The translations under genes were made by a program, and so were the position numbers. A stretch of DNA of 64,000 nucleotides from Methylobacterium organophilum (lineage in GTDB: Bacteria > Pseudomonadota > Alphaproteobacteria > Rhizobiales > Beijerinckiaceae): assembly GCF_022179465.1 (NCBI RefSeq), contig NZ_BPQV01000004.1, forward strand, positions 248,001-312,000, given 5' to 3'. Each line of letters starts with the position of its first letter. Position 1 is the stretch's first letter. Of this stretch, positions 44,935-53,527 are shown one piece after another. Under the pieces are notes generated by a model, which saw nothing but the letters and a program-made list of their open reading frames with translations, made no database searches and was not told the DNA's origin.

Positions 44935-46527
44935 TCAGAACTGGACGGGTCGAACACGCTTCACCTGCGGGATCGCCTCGATCGCCTTGAGCACGTCGTC
45001 GGAGACGGGTCCGTCCACCGCCACGAAGGCGATGGCGTTGCCGCCCTCCGCCTCGCGGCCGAGGGCGAAGGTCGCGACGTTGACGCCGGCCTCGCCCAGC
45101 ACCGAGCCGAAGCGGCCGATGAAGCCCGGCTTGTCGTGGTTGCGCACGTAGAGCATGTGCGGCGCGAAGGCGGCGTCGATGTCGATGCCGCGGACCTCGA
45201 TGACCCGGGGCTTGCCGTCGTGGAAGACGGTGCCGGCGGCGTCCCGCGGCATGTCCTCGGCATCGACGATGATGCGCACGACCGATTCGTAGTCGCTCGC
45301 CCCGCCCTCGCGCTTGACCTCCTCGACGACGATGCCCCGCTCCTTCGCGATCACCGGCGCGGAGACCATGTTCACGTCCTGGAGGATCGGGCGCAGCACG
45401 CCGGTCACCGCCGCGGAGGTGAGCGCCCGGGTGTTCATGGCCGCGACCGTGCCCTCGTAGGTGATGCGGATGCCCTTGATCGGCGCCTCGGTGAGTTGGC
45501 CGAGGAAGGAGCCGAGCTTTTCGCAGAGCGCGACGAAGGGCTTGAGCCGGGGCGCCTCCTCCGCCGAGATCGAGGGGAAGTTGATCGCGTTGGTGATGGC
45601 GCCTGAGAGCAGGTAATCGGCCATCTGCTCGGCGACCTGCAGGGCCACGTTCTCCTGCGCTTCGGAGGTCGAGGCGCCGAGATGGGGCGTGCAGATCACG
45701 TTGGGGTGGCCGAAGAGCGGGTTCTCGGTGGCCGGCTCGGTCACGAACACGTCGAAGGCCGCCCCCGCCACGTGCCCGGATTCGAGCGCCGCGCGCAGGG
45801 CGACCTCGTCGACGAGGCCGCCGCGGGCGCAATTGACGATGCGCACGCCGCGCTTCGTCTTGGCGAGGTTCTCGGCCGAGAGGATGTTGCGGGTCTTGTC
45901 CGTCATCGGCACGTGCAGGGTGATGATGTCGGCCCGGGCCAGCAGCGGGTCGAGCTCCACCTTCTCGACGCCGATCTCCAGCGCCCGCTCCGGGGTGAGG
46001 TAGGGGTCGTAGGCGATCACCTTCAGCTTCAGGCCGATCGCCCGCTCGGCGACGATGGCGCCGATATTGCCGCAGCCGATCACGCCGAGGGTCTTGCCGG
46101 TGAGCTCGACGCCCATGAACCGGTTCTTCTCCCACTTGCCGGCCTGGGTGGAGGCGTCGGCCTGCGGGATCTGGCGGGCGAGCGCGAACATCATGGCGAT
46201 GGCGTGCTCGGCGGTGGTGATGGAATTGCCGAAGGGCGTGTTCATCACGATCACGCCGCGCGCCGTCGCGGCCGGCACGTCGACATTGTCGACGCCGATG
46301 CCGGCGCGGCCGATCACCTTGAGGTTGGCGGCCTCCGCCAGCAGCTTGGCGGTCGCCTTGGTGGCCGAGCGGATGGCGAGGCCATCGTACCGGCCGATGA
46401 CCTTGGCCAGCGCCTCTTTGTCCTTGCCGAGGTCCGGCTGGAAGTCGACGTCGATGCCGCGATCCCGGAAGATCTGCACGGCGGCGTCGGAGAGGGCGTC
46501 GGAGATGAGGACTTTGGGTTGAGCCAT
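44935..46527 (-). CDS. serA: D-3-phosphoglycerate dehydrogenase
   Basis: This 530-residue enzyme commits 3-phosphoglycerate to serine synthesis by NAD-dependent oxidation. The substrate domain begins PKVLISDALSDAAVQIF. The Rossmann motif is LGVIGCGNIGAIVAERAIGL near residue 145, RIVNCARGGLVDEVALRAAL follows, and ICTPHLGASTSEAQENVALQ has the catalytic His near 280. The C-terminal ASB/intervening domain and ACT domain (HMLYVRNHDKPGFIGRFGSV) allow allosteric control by serine. It lies 152 nt downstream of serC, but a hairpin followed by T residues separates them, so it may be only partly co-transcribed. Confidence 0.97.
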   Translation of the reverse strand: MAQPKVLISDALSDAAVQIFRDRGIDVDFQPDLGKDKEALAKVIGRYDGLAIRSATKATAKLLAEAANLKVIGRAGIGVDNVDVPAATARGVIVMNTPFGNSITTAEHAIAMMFALARQIPQADASTQAGKWEKNRFMGVELTGKTLGVIGCGNIGAIVAERAIGLKLKVIAYDPYLTPERALEIGVEKVELDPLLARADIITLHVPMTDKTRNILSAENLAKTKRGVRIVNCARGGLVDEVALRAALESGHVAGAAFDVFVTEPATENPLFGHPNVICTPHLGASTSEAQENVALQVAEQMADYLLSGAITNAINFPSISAEEAPRLKPFVALCEKLGSFLGQLTEAPIKGIRITYEGTVAAMNTRALTSAAVTGVLRPILQDVNMVSAPVIAKERGIVVEEVKREGGASDYESVVRIIVDAEDMPRDAAGTVFHDGKPRVIEVRGIDIDAAFAPHMLYVRNHDKPGFIGRFGSVLGEAGVNVATFALGREAEGGNAIAFVAVDGPVSDDVLKAIEAIPQVKRVRPVQF

Positions 46528-46637
46528 GGGGGCACCTGTCGGGCAGGCGCGCAGGATCTCCGGCCATTCACGGGCGCGACCGGTCGCAACGGTACGGAGG
46601 GACCGGCGGATCGCTGAACGCGCAGGCAGATAAGGAA

Positions 46638-46663
46638 ACGGCCGGTCACGCGGGACCGGCCGT
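46638..46663 (-). terminator. Intrinsic terminator or attenuator between serC and serA
   Basis: ACGGCCGGTC and GACCGGCCGT form a 10-bp stem with a 6-nt loop. On the minus (coding) strand it is followed by TTTCCTTAT, giving a classic intrinsic terminator just after the serC stop and before serA. Confidence 0.65.
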
Positions 46664-46679
46664 CGAGATCACGGGACGA

Positions 46680-47855
46680 TCAGGCCGCCGCGGCGGCGAG
46701 CGCCGCCTTTTCCTGGGCGAAGGCCCAGTCGAGCCAGGGCGTGAGCGCCGCGAGGTCCGAGGCCTCCACCGTGGCGCCGCACCAGATCCGCAGGCCGGCC
46801 GGGGCGTCGCGATAGGCCCCGAAGTCGAAGGCGACGCCCTCGTTCTCCAGGCGCGAGACGATGCCCGCGGCGACCTTCTTGACCACCGCGTCGCCCTTGG
46901 CGAGGACGTCCGGATCCGTGAGCACGAGGCAGACGCCCGTGTTCGAATAGGTCGACGGGTCGACGGCGAGATGCCCGATCCAGGAGGTGCGGGCGACCCA
47001 GTCGTGGATCACCTTGGCATTGGCGTCCGCACGGGCGTGCAGGGCGTCGAGGCCGCCGATGGACTGGCCCCACTTGAGGGTGTCGAGATAGTCCTCGACC
47101 GCGAGCATCGAGGGCGTGTTGATGGTGTCGCCCTTGAAGATGCCCTCGATCAGCTTGCCGTCCTTGGCGAGGCGGAACACCTTCGGGATCGGCCAGGCCG
47201 GCGTATGGCTCTCGATGCGCGCCACGGCGCGGGGCGAGAGGATCAGCATGCCGTGCGCGGCCTCGCCGCCCATCACCTTCTGCCAGGAATAGGTGACGAC
47301 ATCGAGCTTGTCCCACGGCAGCGGCATCGCGAAGGCGGCCGAGGTCGCGTCGCAGATGGTGACGCCCTCGCGGTCGTCGGCGATCCAGTCGCTGTGCGGG
47401 ATCTTCACGCCGGCGGTGGTGCCGTTCCAGGTGAAGACGACGTCGTTGTGCTTGGTGTCGATCGCGTCCAGCGCCGGCAGGATGCCGTGCTCGGTGGTGC
47501 GGACGATCGGCTCGATCTTCAGCTCGGTGAGGGCGTCGGTGACCCACTCGGCCCCGAAGGAATCCCAGGCCATGACCTCGACGGGCTTCGGGCCGAGCAT
47601 CGACCACATCGCCATCTCGACGGCGCCGGTATCCGAGCCGGGAACGATGCCGATGCGGTAATCGGCGGGCATGCGCAGGACCTTGCGGGTCAGCTCGATG
47701 GCCTCGGCGAGCTTGGCCTTGCCGGCGGCGGAGCGGTGCGAGCGGCCGAGGGCGGCGCCGGACAGGGCGTCGAGGGTCCAGCCGGGACGCTTGGTCGTGG
47801 GGCCGGACGAGAAATTGGGCACGCGCGGGCGCGCGGTGGGCTTCTGAGCCGTCAT
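46680..47855 (-). CDS. serC: Phosphoserine aminotransferase
   Basis: This PLP enzyme converts 3-phosphohydroxypyruvate to phosphoserine, the second step of serine synthesis. The 391-residue product is of the longer alphaproteobacterial type. It shows VPNFSSGPTTKRPGWTLDAL near residue 10, GIVPGSDTGAVEMAMWSML near 75, FTWNGTTAGVKIPHS, and VVTYSWQKVMGGEAAHGML with the PLP-binding Lys near 200. ATG 47855 lies nine bases after GGAAGG; ATG 47864 is too close to it. A two-hairpin leader resembling the alphaproteobacterial serC RNA motif precedes it. Confidence 0.94.
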   Translation of the reverse strand: MTAQKPTARPRVPNFSSGPTTKRPGWTLDALSGAALGRSHRSAAGKAKLAEAIELTRKVLRMPADYRIGIVPGSDTGAVEMAMWSMLGPKPVEVMAWDSFGAEWVTDALTELKIEPIVRTTEHGILPALDAIDTKHNDVVFTWNGTTAGVKIPHSDWIADDREGVTICDATSAAFAMPLPWDKLDVVTYSWQKVMGGEAAHGMLILSPRAVARIESHTPAWPIPKVFRLAKDGKLIEGIFKGDTINTPSMLAVEDYLDTLKWGQSIGGLDALHARADANAKVIHDWVARTSWIGHLAVDPSTYSNTGVCLVLTDPDVLAKGDAVVKKVAAGIVSRLENEGVAFDFGAYRDAPAGLRIWCGATVEASDLAALTPWLDWAFAQEKAALAAAAA

Positions 47856-47879
47856 GTCAACCATCCTTCCAGATGAGCG

Positions 47880-47932
47880 CCTCCCGTTGGGGGGAGGTGT
47901 CCCGCCGCGGGGAATGACGGATCGCGCGGCGG
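47880..47932 (-). ncRNA. Candidate serC leader RNA motif
   Basis: Directly upstream of serC, the minus-strand transcript can form two hairpins. One is CCGCCGCG/CGCGGCGG at 47902-47932. The other is CCTCCC/GGGAGG at 47880-47897, just before the ribosome binding site. The position, hairpin pair and AACGGGAGGCG sequence agree with what I recall of the alphaproteobacterial serC RNA motif, a conserved element of unknown mechanism in serC 5' leaders. A covariance-model match has not been run. Confidence 0.55.
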
Positions 47933-48140
47933 AACGCAAGGACTTTTCGACACCACCGCAGGACGCCGGCACATCAATAGAGCGCCAGTAGAAGAGTGTT
48001 CTTTGCTTCCGCCGCCCGAGAACACACGCTCCGGTTTCATCACGATCCGTTGAGGCCCCGTTCCCTCCGCAGCGCCTCTCCGCGGCCCTGGGGCGAGAAG
48101 AACCGCGCGCAGCGCGGTCGAGGGGGGGGGAAGGCGGCGC

Positions 48141-48863
48141 CTACCGCTCGTCGCCGCCCAGCAGATCCGGGCGTCGCTCGCGCGTGATCCGCTCGGCCTC
48201 CGCCTGCCGCCAGCGGGCGATGGCGGCGTGGTTGCCGCCCATCAGCACCGCGGGGATGGCGCGGCCCTCCCAGTCCCGCGGCCGGGTGTAATGGGGGTAT
48301 TCGAGGCGGCCGCCCTCGAAGCTCTCCTCGACCCCGGATTCGTGCTTGCCCATCACCCCGGGCAGCAGGCGCACGCAGGCATCCATCAGCACCAGGGCCG
48401 CGATCTCGCCGCCGGAGAGCACGTAGTCGCCGATCGAGACCTCCTCCAGGCCGCGCCCCTCGATCACCCGCTCGTCGACGCCCTCGAAGCGCCCGCACAC
48501 GATCACCACGCCCGGCCCCGCGCCGAGGGCGCGCACCCGCGCCTGCGTCAGCGGCGTGCCGCGGGGCGACATCAGCAGGCGGGGGCGGGGATCACCCGGG
48601 GGCGCGGCGGCGTCGATGGCCGGCCCGAGCACGTCGCAGCGCAGCACCATGCCGGCGCCGCCCCCGGCGGGCGTGTCGTCCACGCTGCGGTGGCGGCCGA
48701 GGCCGTGCTCGCGGATCTGCCGCGCCTCCAGGCTCCAGGCGCCGCGGGCGAGCGCGTCGCCCGACAGCGACAGGCCGAGGGGCCCGGGAAACATCTCCGG
48801 ATAGAGGGTCAGGACGGTGGCCCGCCAGGGTGAGGCCGCACCGGGCAGAGGGCTGTCGCGCAT
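48141..48863 (-). CDS. trmD: tRNA (guanine-N1)-methyltransferase
   Basis: This 240-residue SPOUT methyltransferase makes m1G37 in tRNA, preventing frameshifts. It shows [20 protein letters not shown] near the start, [20 protein letters not shown] near 60, [17 protein letters not shown] near 115 and the trefoil-knot SAM loop [20 protein letters not shown] near 135. ATG 48863 is the conserved start. In most proteobacteria it directly follows rimM; here 1.0 kb with an opposite-strand gene intervenes. rplS, its usual downstream partner, is not next to it. Confidence 0.96.
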   Translation of the reverse strand: MRDSPLPGAASPWRATVLTLYPEMFPGPLGLSLSGDALARGAWSLEARQIREHGLGRHRSVDDTPAGGGAGMVLRCDVLGPAIDAAAPPGDPRPRLLMSPRGTPLTQARVRALGAGPGVVIVCGRFEGVDERVIEGRGLEEVSIGDYVLSGGEIAALVLMDACVRLLPGVMGKHESGVEESFEGGRLEYPHYTRPRDWEGRAIPAVLMGGNHAAIARWRQAEAERITRERRPDLLGGDER

Positions 48864-49064
48864 GCCGCTTGATGACGGGGCCGGCCGGTCCGGTCAACGC
48901 AGCCGTGACCGGGGCGCGGTACGATGCGGCCTCCGCCGGATCCGGGATGGCCGGTGGCTCGGCCGGTTCGGCGTCTCTCCTGGGGAGGGACCGGGGCGCC
49001 TTTACCGAATGGGAACGGGCGCAACGTCACGTAGCGGGCCGTTCCTGCTCCGATCGATCCTGCG

Positions 49065-49859
49065 ATGTTCCTCAGCTTCTGGCTCAACCAACCGGTCTGG
49101 TTGATGTTCACCCTCCTGACGGGGGGCTTCCTGGCGTTCTGCGGGCTCCTGATCCTGCTCACCGTCCTTCCCCGGACGCGGTCCGTCATTCGTCGGGTCG
49201 CGCCCGGCATCGTGCCGACCTACATCAGCATCATTCCCGTGCTGCTCTCCCTGCTGACCGGCTTCGTCGCCAGCGATGCCTGGGAGCGCCAGCGTCAGGC
49301 GGGGCGCGTGGTTCTGGCCGAGCGGACCCACGCCTTCGCCATCTTCGATCTGAGCATCGCCGCGGCGCCGGACATGAGCCAGCTGCGCGCCCAGCTCTTC
49401 GCCTATCTCGATGCGGTGGTGAAGGACGAATGGCCGTCCATGGCCAAGACCGGGGCCGCCTCGCCCCTGGCGGGCGACGCCATCGGCCGCCTGCTCCAGG
49501 CGGCGGCGGCGCCGGGCATCGCCGCGGAGGCGGGCCAGGCCACCCATGCGGCCCTGCTCGAAGCGGTGATGCAGCTGCGCTCGGCCCGGAGCGAGCGTCT
49601 GGCGCTGAGCGCCGCCCGGAGCGACGAGACCAAGTGGCTGACCCTGCTGGTCCTGGCCGCGCTGACGCTGACGGCGCTCGCCCTGGTCCATTGGGAATCC
49701 CCGCTGGCGCAGACCGCGACGCTCGCCCTGTTCTCCATCGCGATCGTGACCACGCTCGGGGTGATCGCGCTGCACGAGCGTCCCTTCGACGGGCCGCTGG
49801 CGCTGTCCTCCGATCCGATCCGGCTCGCCCACGTCACGATGGTCTCGCACGGCCCCTGA
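49065..49859 (+). CDS. DUF4239-like membrane protein
   Basis: A 264-residue membrane protein inserted head to head with trmD and tail to tail with rimM. An N-terminal pair of helices (WLMFTLLTGGFLAFCGLLIL and ISIIPVLLSLLTGFVASDAW) and a C-terminal pair (LLVLAALTLTALALVH, ATLALFSIAIVTTLGVIAL) flank a soluble helical domain with VLAERTHAFAIFDLSIAAAP and LEAVMQLRSARSERLALSAA. The final LHERPFDGPLALSSDP matches the short conserved tail of DUF4239 proteins. Function unknown. ATG 49065 lacks a clear ribosome binding site. Confidence 0.65.
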   Translation: MFLSFWLNQPVWLMFTLLTGGFLAFCGLLILLTVLPRTRSVIRRVAPGIVPTYISIIPVLLSLLTGFVASDAWERQRQAGRVVLAERTHAFAIFDLSIAAAPDMSQLRAQLFAYLDAVVKDEWPSMAKTGAASPLAGDAIGRLLQAAAAPGIAAEAGQATHAALLEAVMQLRSARSERLALSAARSDETKWLTLLVLAALTLTALALVHWESPLAQTATLALFSIAIVTTLGVIALHERPFDGPLALSSDPIRLAHVTMVSHGP

Positions 49860-49894
49860 CCGGCCGCCCGGGGGGCCGGCGGCCCGAGGCAGGG

Positions 49895-50575
49895 TCAGGC
49901 CGGCTCGTCGGCGGGCTTCGGCCCGGGCGGGGCGAAGAGGTCGTCGGGCGCGGCGACCACGACATGGCCCTCGGCCAGCGCCAGCACCGGCACGAAGGCC
50001 TTGGTAAAGGGCAGGAGCGCGGTGGCGCCGCCGGATGCGGGCCGGATCTCCAGAAGGTCGCCGCCGCCGTAATTCGGCACGGCGACGATGGTGCCGAGGG
50101 TCACGCCGCCGCCGTCGCGGACGGACAGGCCGATCAGGTCGGCGAGGAAGACCTCGTCCTCATCCGCCGCCGCGCCGAGGCGCGCCCGGGGAATGGCGAG
50201 GGTGACGCGGTTCAGGGCTTCCGCGCCGGTGCGGTCGGAGACGCCCTTCACCCGGGCGATCAGCAGGTCGGCGGCGCTGCCCGGGGCGGGGCGGACCTCC
50301 GCGAGTTCGAGCGTGCGCCCGTCGGAGGCGTGCAGGGGGCCGTAGCCCGCGATGGCGAGGGGATCGCCGGTATAGGATTTCAGCCGCACCTCGCCGTGCA
50401 GCCCGTGCGGCCGGCCGAACTCGCCGAGCAGGACGAGGCCCGGATCGGGGGAGGCGGGCGGCGGGGCCTTCGCGGCTTTGGCGGCGTCCGGCTTTCGGGC
50501 CGAGGTGACGGCCTCGGGGCCGAGCGGCTCGGGCCGCGCGGGTCCGCGCGATGAGGATCCGGGGCGGCGGGCCAT
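49895..50575 (-). CDS. rimM: 16S rRNA processing protein RimM
   Basis: An assembly factor for the 30S head that binds ribosomal protein S19. The 226-residue product has the RimM N-domain ([20 protein letters not shown] and [20 protein letters not shown]) and a C-terminal PRC-barrel ([34 protein letters not shown]). About 45 disordered residues rich in Pro, Ala and Arg extend the N-terminus; the true start could be later than ATG 50575. It lies 87 nt downstream of rpsP with C/G-tract hairpins between. Confidence 0.93.
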   Translation of the reverse strand: MARRPGSSSRGPARPEPLGPEAVTSARKPDAAKAAKAPPPASPDPGLVLLGEFGRPHGLHGEVRLKSYTGDPLAIAGYGPLHASDGRTLELAEVRPAPGSAADLLIARVKGVSDRTGAEALNRVTLAIPRARLGAAADEDEVFLADLIGLSVRDGGGVTLGTIVAVPNYGGGDLLEIRPASGGATALLPFTKAFVPVLALAEGHVVVAAPDDLFAPPGPKPADEPA

Positions 50576-50604
50576 GCGGTGCCTGTCGATCTCCGCGAAA
50601 GAAA

Positions 50605-50655
50605 TGCCCTCCCCCCGGGCGGGGGAGGGCAGCCCTCCCCGCAAGGGGGAGGGGG
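50605..50655 (-). repeat. C/G-tract hairpins between rpsP and rimM
   Basis: Two back-to-back inverted repeats are seen: CCCTCCCCCGCCCGGGGGGAGG, an imperfect stem near 50608-50630, and CCCTCC-CCGCAAGG-GGGAGG near 50631-50652. They may stabilise or attenuate the rpsP-rimM message. Similar tracts occur in other spacers of this window. Confidence 0.45.
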
Positions 50656-50662
50656 GGACGGA

Positions 50663-51025
50663 TCAGGCCGCGGCGTCTTCGGCCGGGGCGGCGGCCTTCT
50701 CGGCACGCTTGGCGGCACGCTCCTTGGCCTTGTCGCCGGGCTCGGCCTTCTTCGGGTTGTTACGGGCCGGGCGCTTGGCCAGGCCGGCGGCGTCGAGGAA
50801 GCGCAGGACGCGGTCGGTCGGCTGGGCGCCCTTGGCGAGCCAGGACTGGATCTTCTCGTTGTCGAGCACGATGCGGGCCGGATCGTCCTTGGCCTTCATC
50901 GGATCGTAGGCGCCGACCTTCTCGATGAAGCGGCCGTCGCGCGGGGCGCGGGCGTCGGCGACGACGATGCGGTAATAGGGGCGCTTCTTGGCGCCGCCGC
51001 GGGTGAGGCGGATCTTGAGGGACAT
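50663..51025 (-). CDS. rpsP: 30S ribosomal protein S16
   Basis: A 120-residue ribosomal protein. The conserved domain is [40 protein letters not shown] and [20 protein letters not shown]. It is followed by a 35-residue Lys/Ala-rich tail typical of alphaproteobacteria. Its ATG immediately follows the TAG of the chorismate mutase gene (TAGATG, zero spacing), so translation is probably coupled. Part of the ffh-CM-rpsP-rimM group. Confidence 0.97.
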   Translation of the reverse strand: MSLKIRLTRGGAKKRPYYRIVVADARAPRDGRFIEKVGAYDPMKAKDDPARIVLDNEKIQSWLAKGAQPTDRVLRFLDAAGLAKRPARNNPKKAEPGDKAKERAAKRAEKAAAPAEDAAA

Positions 51026-51361
51026 CTAGTCTTTCCTTTCGGTCTGTTTCTGGAGATCGGCGTTCAACGCGATCGTCTGGTGGTGCCGGATGACTTCCCG
51101 CACCACGAAGGCGAGGAATTTTTCGGCGAAATCGGGGTCGAGCTTGGCCTCGACCGCGAGATTCCTCAGGCGCTTGACCTGACGCGCCTCCCGGTCCGGA
51201 TCGGAGGGAGGCAGGCCCTTGCGGGCCTTCAGCTCGCCGACCCGCTGCGTGCAGCGGAAGCGCTCGGCGAGCAGATGGATCAGCGCGGCATCGAAGTTGT
51301 CGATGCTGTCGCGCAGGCGGGCGAGCTCGGGGTCGACCCCTTGTGCGGAGAGGATCGTCAT
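51026..51361 (-). CDS. Chorismate mutase (AroQ class)
   Basis: A 111-residue all-helical chorismate mutase that converts chorismate to prephenate. It shows LARLRDSIDNFDAALIHLLA, ERFRCTQRVGELKARKGLPP (catalytic Arg/Lys), DPDREARQVKRLRNLAVE and FLAFVVREVIRHHQTIA. Length and order match the AroQ-gamma-free minimal domain. Its ATG overlaps the ffh stop (ATGA) and its stop abuts rpsP. A metabolic gene inside this translation operon is a known alphaproteobacterial arrangement. Confidence 0.93.
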   Translation of the reverse strand: MTILSAQGVDPELARLRDSIDNFDAALIHLLAERFRCTQRVGELKARKGLPPSDPDREARQVKRLRNLAVEAKLDPDFAEKFLAFVVREVIRHHQTIALNADLQKQTERKD

Positions 51362-52920
51362 TTCTTCTTGCCCGGCAGGAAGCCGCTCAGGCCCGGCAGC
51401 TTCGGCGCGCCGAGGCCCGGAAGGCCCGGCATCTTGCCCCCGCCGAGACCCGGCGGCATCGGCGGCAGCTTGCCGCCGAACTGCTTCTCGATCTGCGCGA
51501 TCTGCTCCGGCGTCGGCTCGGGCATGCCCGGGGGCAGCTTCATGCCGCCCGGCAAGCCGCCGGGCATGCCGCCGCCGAGACCGAACATGTTGCCGAGCGC
51601 CTGGCCGATGCCGCCGCGCTTGCCCGAGCCCATGGCCTTCATCATGTCGGCCATGGTCCGGTGCATCTTGAGGAGCTTGTTGATCTCCTCGACCTTCACG
51701 CCGGCGCCCGCCGCGATGCGCTTCTTGCGGCTGTTCTTGAGGAGGTCGGGGTTCCTGCGCTCCTGCGGCGTCATCGAGGAGATGATCGCCCGCTGGCGCT
51801 TGAACATCTTCTCGTCGAGATTGGCGCCCTCGACCTGCTTCTTGATCTGGCCCATGCCGGGCAGCATGCCCATCAGGCCGCCGATGCCGCCCATCTTCTC
51901 CATCTGGGCGAGTTGCATGGACAGGTCCTCGAGGTCGAACTTGCCCTTGCGCATCTTCTCGGCGGTGCGCATCGCCTGCTCGGCGTCGATGGTCTCCGCC
52001 GCCTTCTCGACGAGGGAGACGATGTCGCCCATGCCGAGGATGCGGTTGGCCACGCGCGCCGGGTGGAACTCCTCCAGGGCGTCGACCTTCTCGCCGACGC
52101 CGACGAGCTTGATCGGCTTGCCGGTGACCGCGCGCATGGAGAGCGCCGCGCCGCCGCGGGAATCGCCGTCCATGCGGGTGAGCACGATGCCGGTGACGCC
52201 GATGCGGCTGTCGAAGGCGCGGGCGGTGTTGACCGCGTCCTGGCCGGTCAGCGCGTCGGCGACGAGGAGCACCTCGTGCGGGTTGGTCGCCGCCTTCACC
52301 TCGGCGGCCTCGGCCATCAGGGCCTCGTCCACCGTGGTGCGGCCGGCGGTGTCGAGCATCACCACGTCGAAGCCGCCGAGGCGGGCCGCCTCCATGGCGC
52401 GCCGGGCGATCTGCACCGCCGACTGGCCGGCGACGATCGGCAGGCTCTCGACCTCGACCTGCCGGGCCAGGACCGCGAGCTGCTCCATCGCCGCGGGGCG
52501 GCGCGTGTCGAGGGAGGCGAGCAGGACGCGGCGGCGGTCGCGCTGGTTGAGGCGCCGGGCGATCTTGGCGGTGGTGGTGGTCTTGCCCGAGCCCTGCAGG
52601 CCGACCATCAGGATGGCGACGGGGGCGGGGGCGTTGAGGTCGACGACGCTCGCCTCGGTGCCGAGCATGGCCACGAGCTCGTCGTTGACGATCTTCACGA
52701 CCATCTGGCCGGGGGTCACCGACTTGAGCACGGTGGCGCCCACGGCCTTCTCGCGGACCTTGTCCGTGAAGCCGCGCACCACCTCCAGGGCCACGTCCGC
52801 CTCGAGCAGGGCGCGGCGCACCTCGCGCATGGCGGCGGTGACGTCGGCCTCGGTCAGCGCGCCGCGGCGCGTCAGCCCGGAGAGGATGCCGGAAAGGCGG
52901 TCGGACAGGCCTTCGAACAT
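51358..52920 (-). CDS. ffh: Signal recognition particle protein Ffh
   Basis: This 520-residue GTPase binds 4.5S RNA and signal peptides to target membrane proteins. N domain: MFEGLSDRLSGILSGLTRRG. G domain: ILMVGLQGSGKTTTTAKIAR (G1) near 105, VMLDTAGRTTVDEALMAE (G3), GIVLTRMDGDSRGGAALSM (G4) and LVGVGEKVDALEEFHPARVA. The M domain is Met-rich (MLPGMGQIKKQVEGANLDEK, FKRQRAIISSMTPQERRNPD), with a Gly/Pro/Met-rich tail. ATG 52920 is the conserved start. It heads the operon with chorismate mutase, rpsP and rimM. Confidence 0.97.
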   Translation of the reverse strand: MFEGLSDRLSGILSGLTRRGALTEADVTAAMREVRRALLEADVALEVVRGFTDKVREKAVGATVLKSVTPGQMVVKIVNDELVAMLGTEASVVDLNAPAPVAILMVGLQGSGKTTTTAKIARRLNQRDRRRVLLASLDTRRPAAMEQLAVLARQVEVESLPIVAGQSAVQIARRAMEAARLGGFDVVMLDTAGRTTVDEALMAEAAEVKAATNPHEVLLVADALTGQDAVNTARAFDSRIGVTGIVLTRMDGDSRGGAALSMRAVTGKPIKLVGVGEKVDALEEFHPARVANRILGMGDIVSLVEKAAETIDAEQAMRTAEKMRKGKFDLEDLSMQLAQMEKMGGIGGLMGMLPGMGQIKKQVEGANLDEKMFKRQRAIISSMTPQERRNPDLLKNSRKKRIAAGAGVKVEEINKLLKMHRTMADMMKAMGSGKRGGIGQALGNMFGLGGGMPGGLPGGMKLPPGMPEPTPEQIAQIEKQFGGKLPPMPPGLGGGKMPGLPGLGAPKLPGLSGFLPGKKK

Positions 52921-52936
52921 GCGGTCTCGCCCGTCC

Positions 52937-53176
52937 CTACTGGTGGAGGCCGGCCTTGAGGACGCGGCGTGCCCGCAGCGCATCCTCGAAGCCGGCGATG
53001 GCCCGGGCGAACTTGTCCCGGCATTCGGGATTACAGAAGCCCACGACGGCGCCGTTGTAGAGGGTGAGCGAATCCGCGGCGATCGGCTTGCCCGACCACG
53101 GGCACAGCTCGTTCACCGCATCCTCGATGCGCAACGCCGTCGCGTTGTGGGCCGTCTCGGTCTTGGCAGGCGCCAT
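52937..53176 (-). CDS. Small YHS/TRASH-like metal-binding protein
   Basis: A 79-residue protein with a treble-clef-like pattern: LCPWSGKPIAADSLTLYNGA then VVGFCNPECRDKFARAIAGF. The C-P-x-S-G-K-P-I and G-F-C-x-x-x-C-x-x-K-F spacing matches YHS/TRASH domains that bind heavy metals or zinc through cysteines. It lies 16 nt upstream of ffh on the same strand and could be co-transcribed. Function unknown. Confidence 0.68.
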   Translation of the reverse strand: MAPAKTETAHNATALRIEDAVNELCPWSGKPIAADSLTLYNGAVVGFCNPECRDKFARAIAGFEDALRARRVLKAGLHQ

Positions 53177-53527
53177 GCGGGCTCACCTCGGGGTTTTCCA
53201 CGGATCGCGCCAACGCGAAGCACGCCCGAGGGCGCGGACGCGCTGTCGGGCGTTGACCTCCGGTCCCTCGGACCGGTCGGCGGCTCGCATGACGATGGAT
53301 CGTCGGAATGTGGAGGGCGGCGTTAAGCCGGGGACGGGCGCAAGTCAAGGGAGGGCGGCGGCGCGACCCGGCTCCGAGGGCGGCCGGGGCCTGCCGCCCC
53401 GGCGCGCGCGCGGGACGGCCGCGGTGCCGGAGGAGACCAGCCTCGGCCCCGACATTTGCGGCGCCCGGTGCCCGATGCTTGGATGAGCCCGGCCGCGCCG
53501 AATCGGCCGCGCGAGGGAGAAGCCGTC
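53177..53527. other. Intergenic region, divergent promoters
   Basis: About 350 bp between the YHS-like gene (minus) and the VOC gene (plus). It must carry the promoter of the ffh operon. I see only GC-rich patches, including an alternating GCGCGCGCG run near 53402, and no convincing small gene. Confidence 0.45.

Noticed and set aside
51343-52959. Long plus-strand frame opposite ffh
   Set aside because: Shadow of ffh; low-complexity His/Leu/Ala translation with no domain features.
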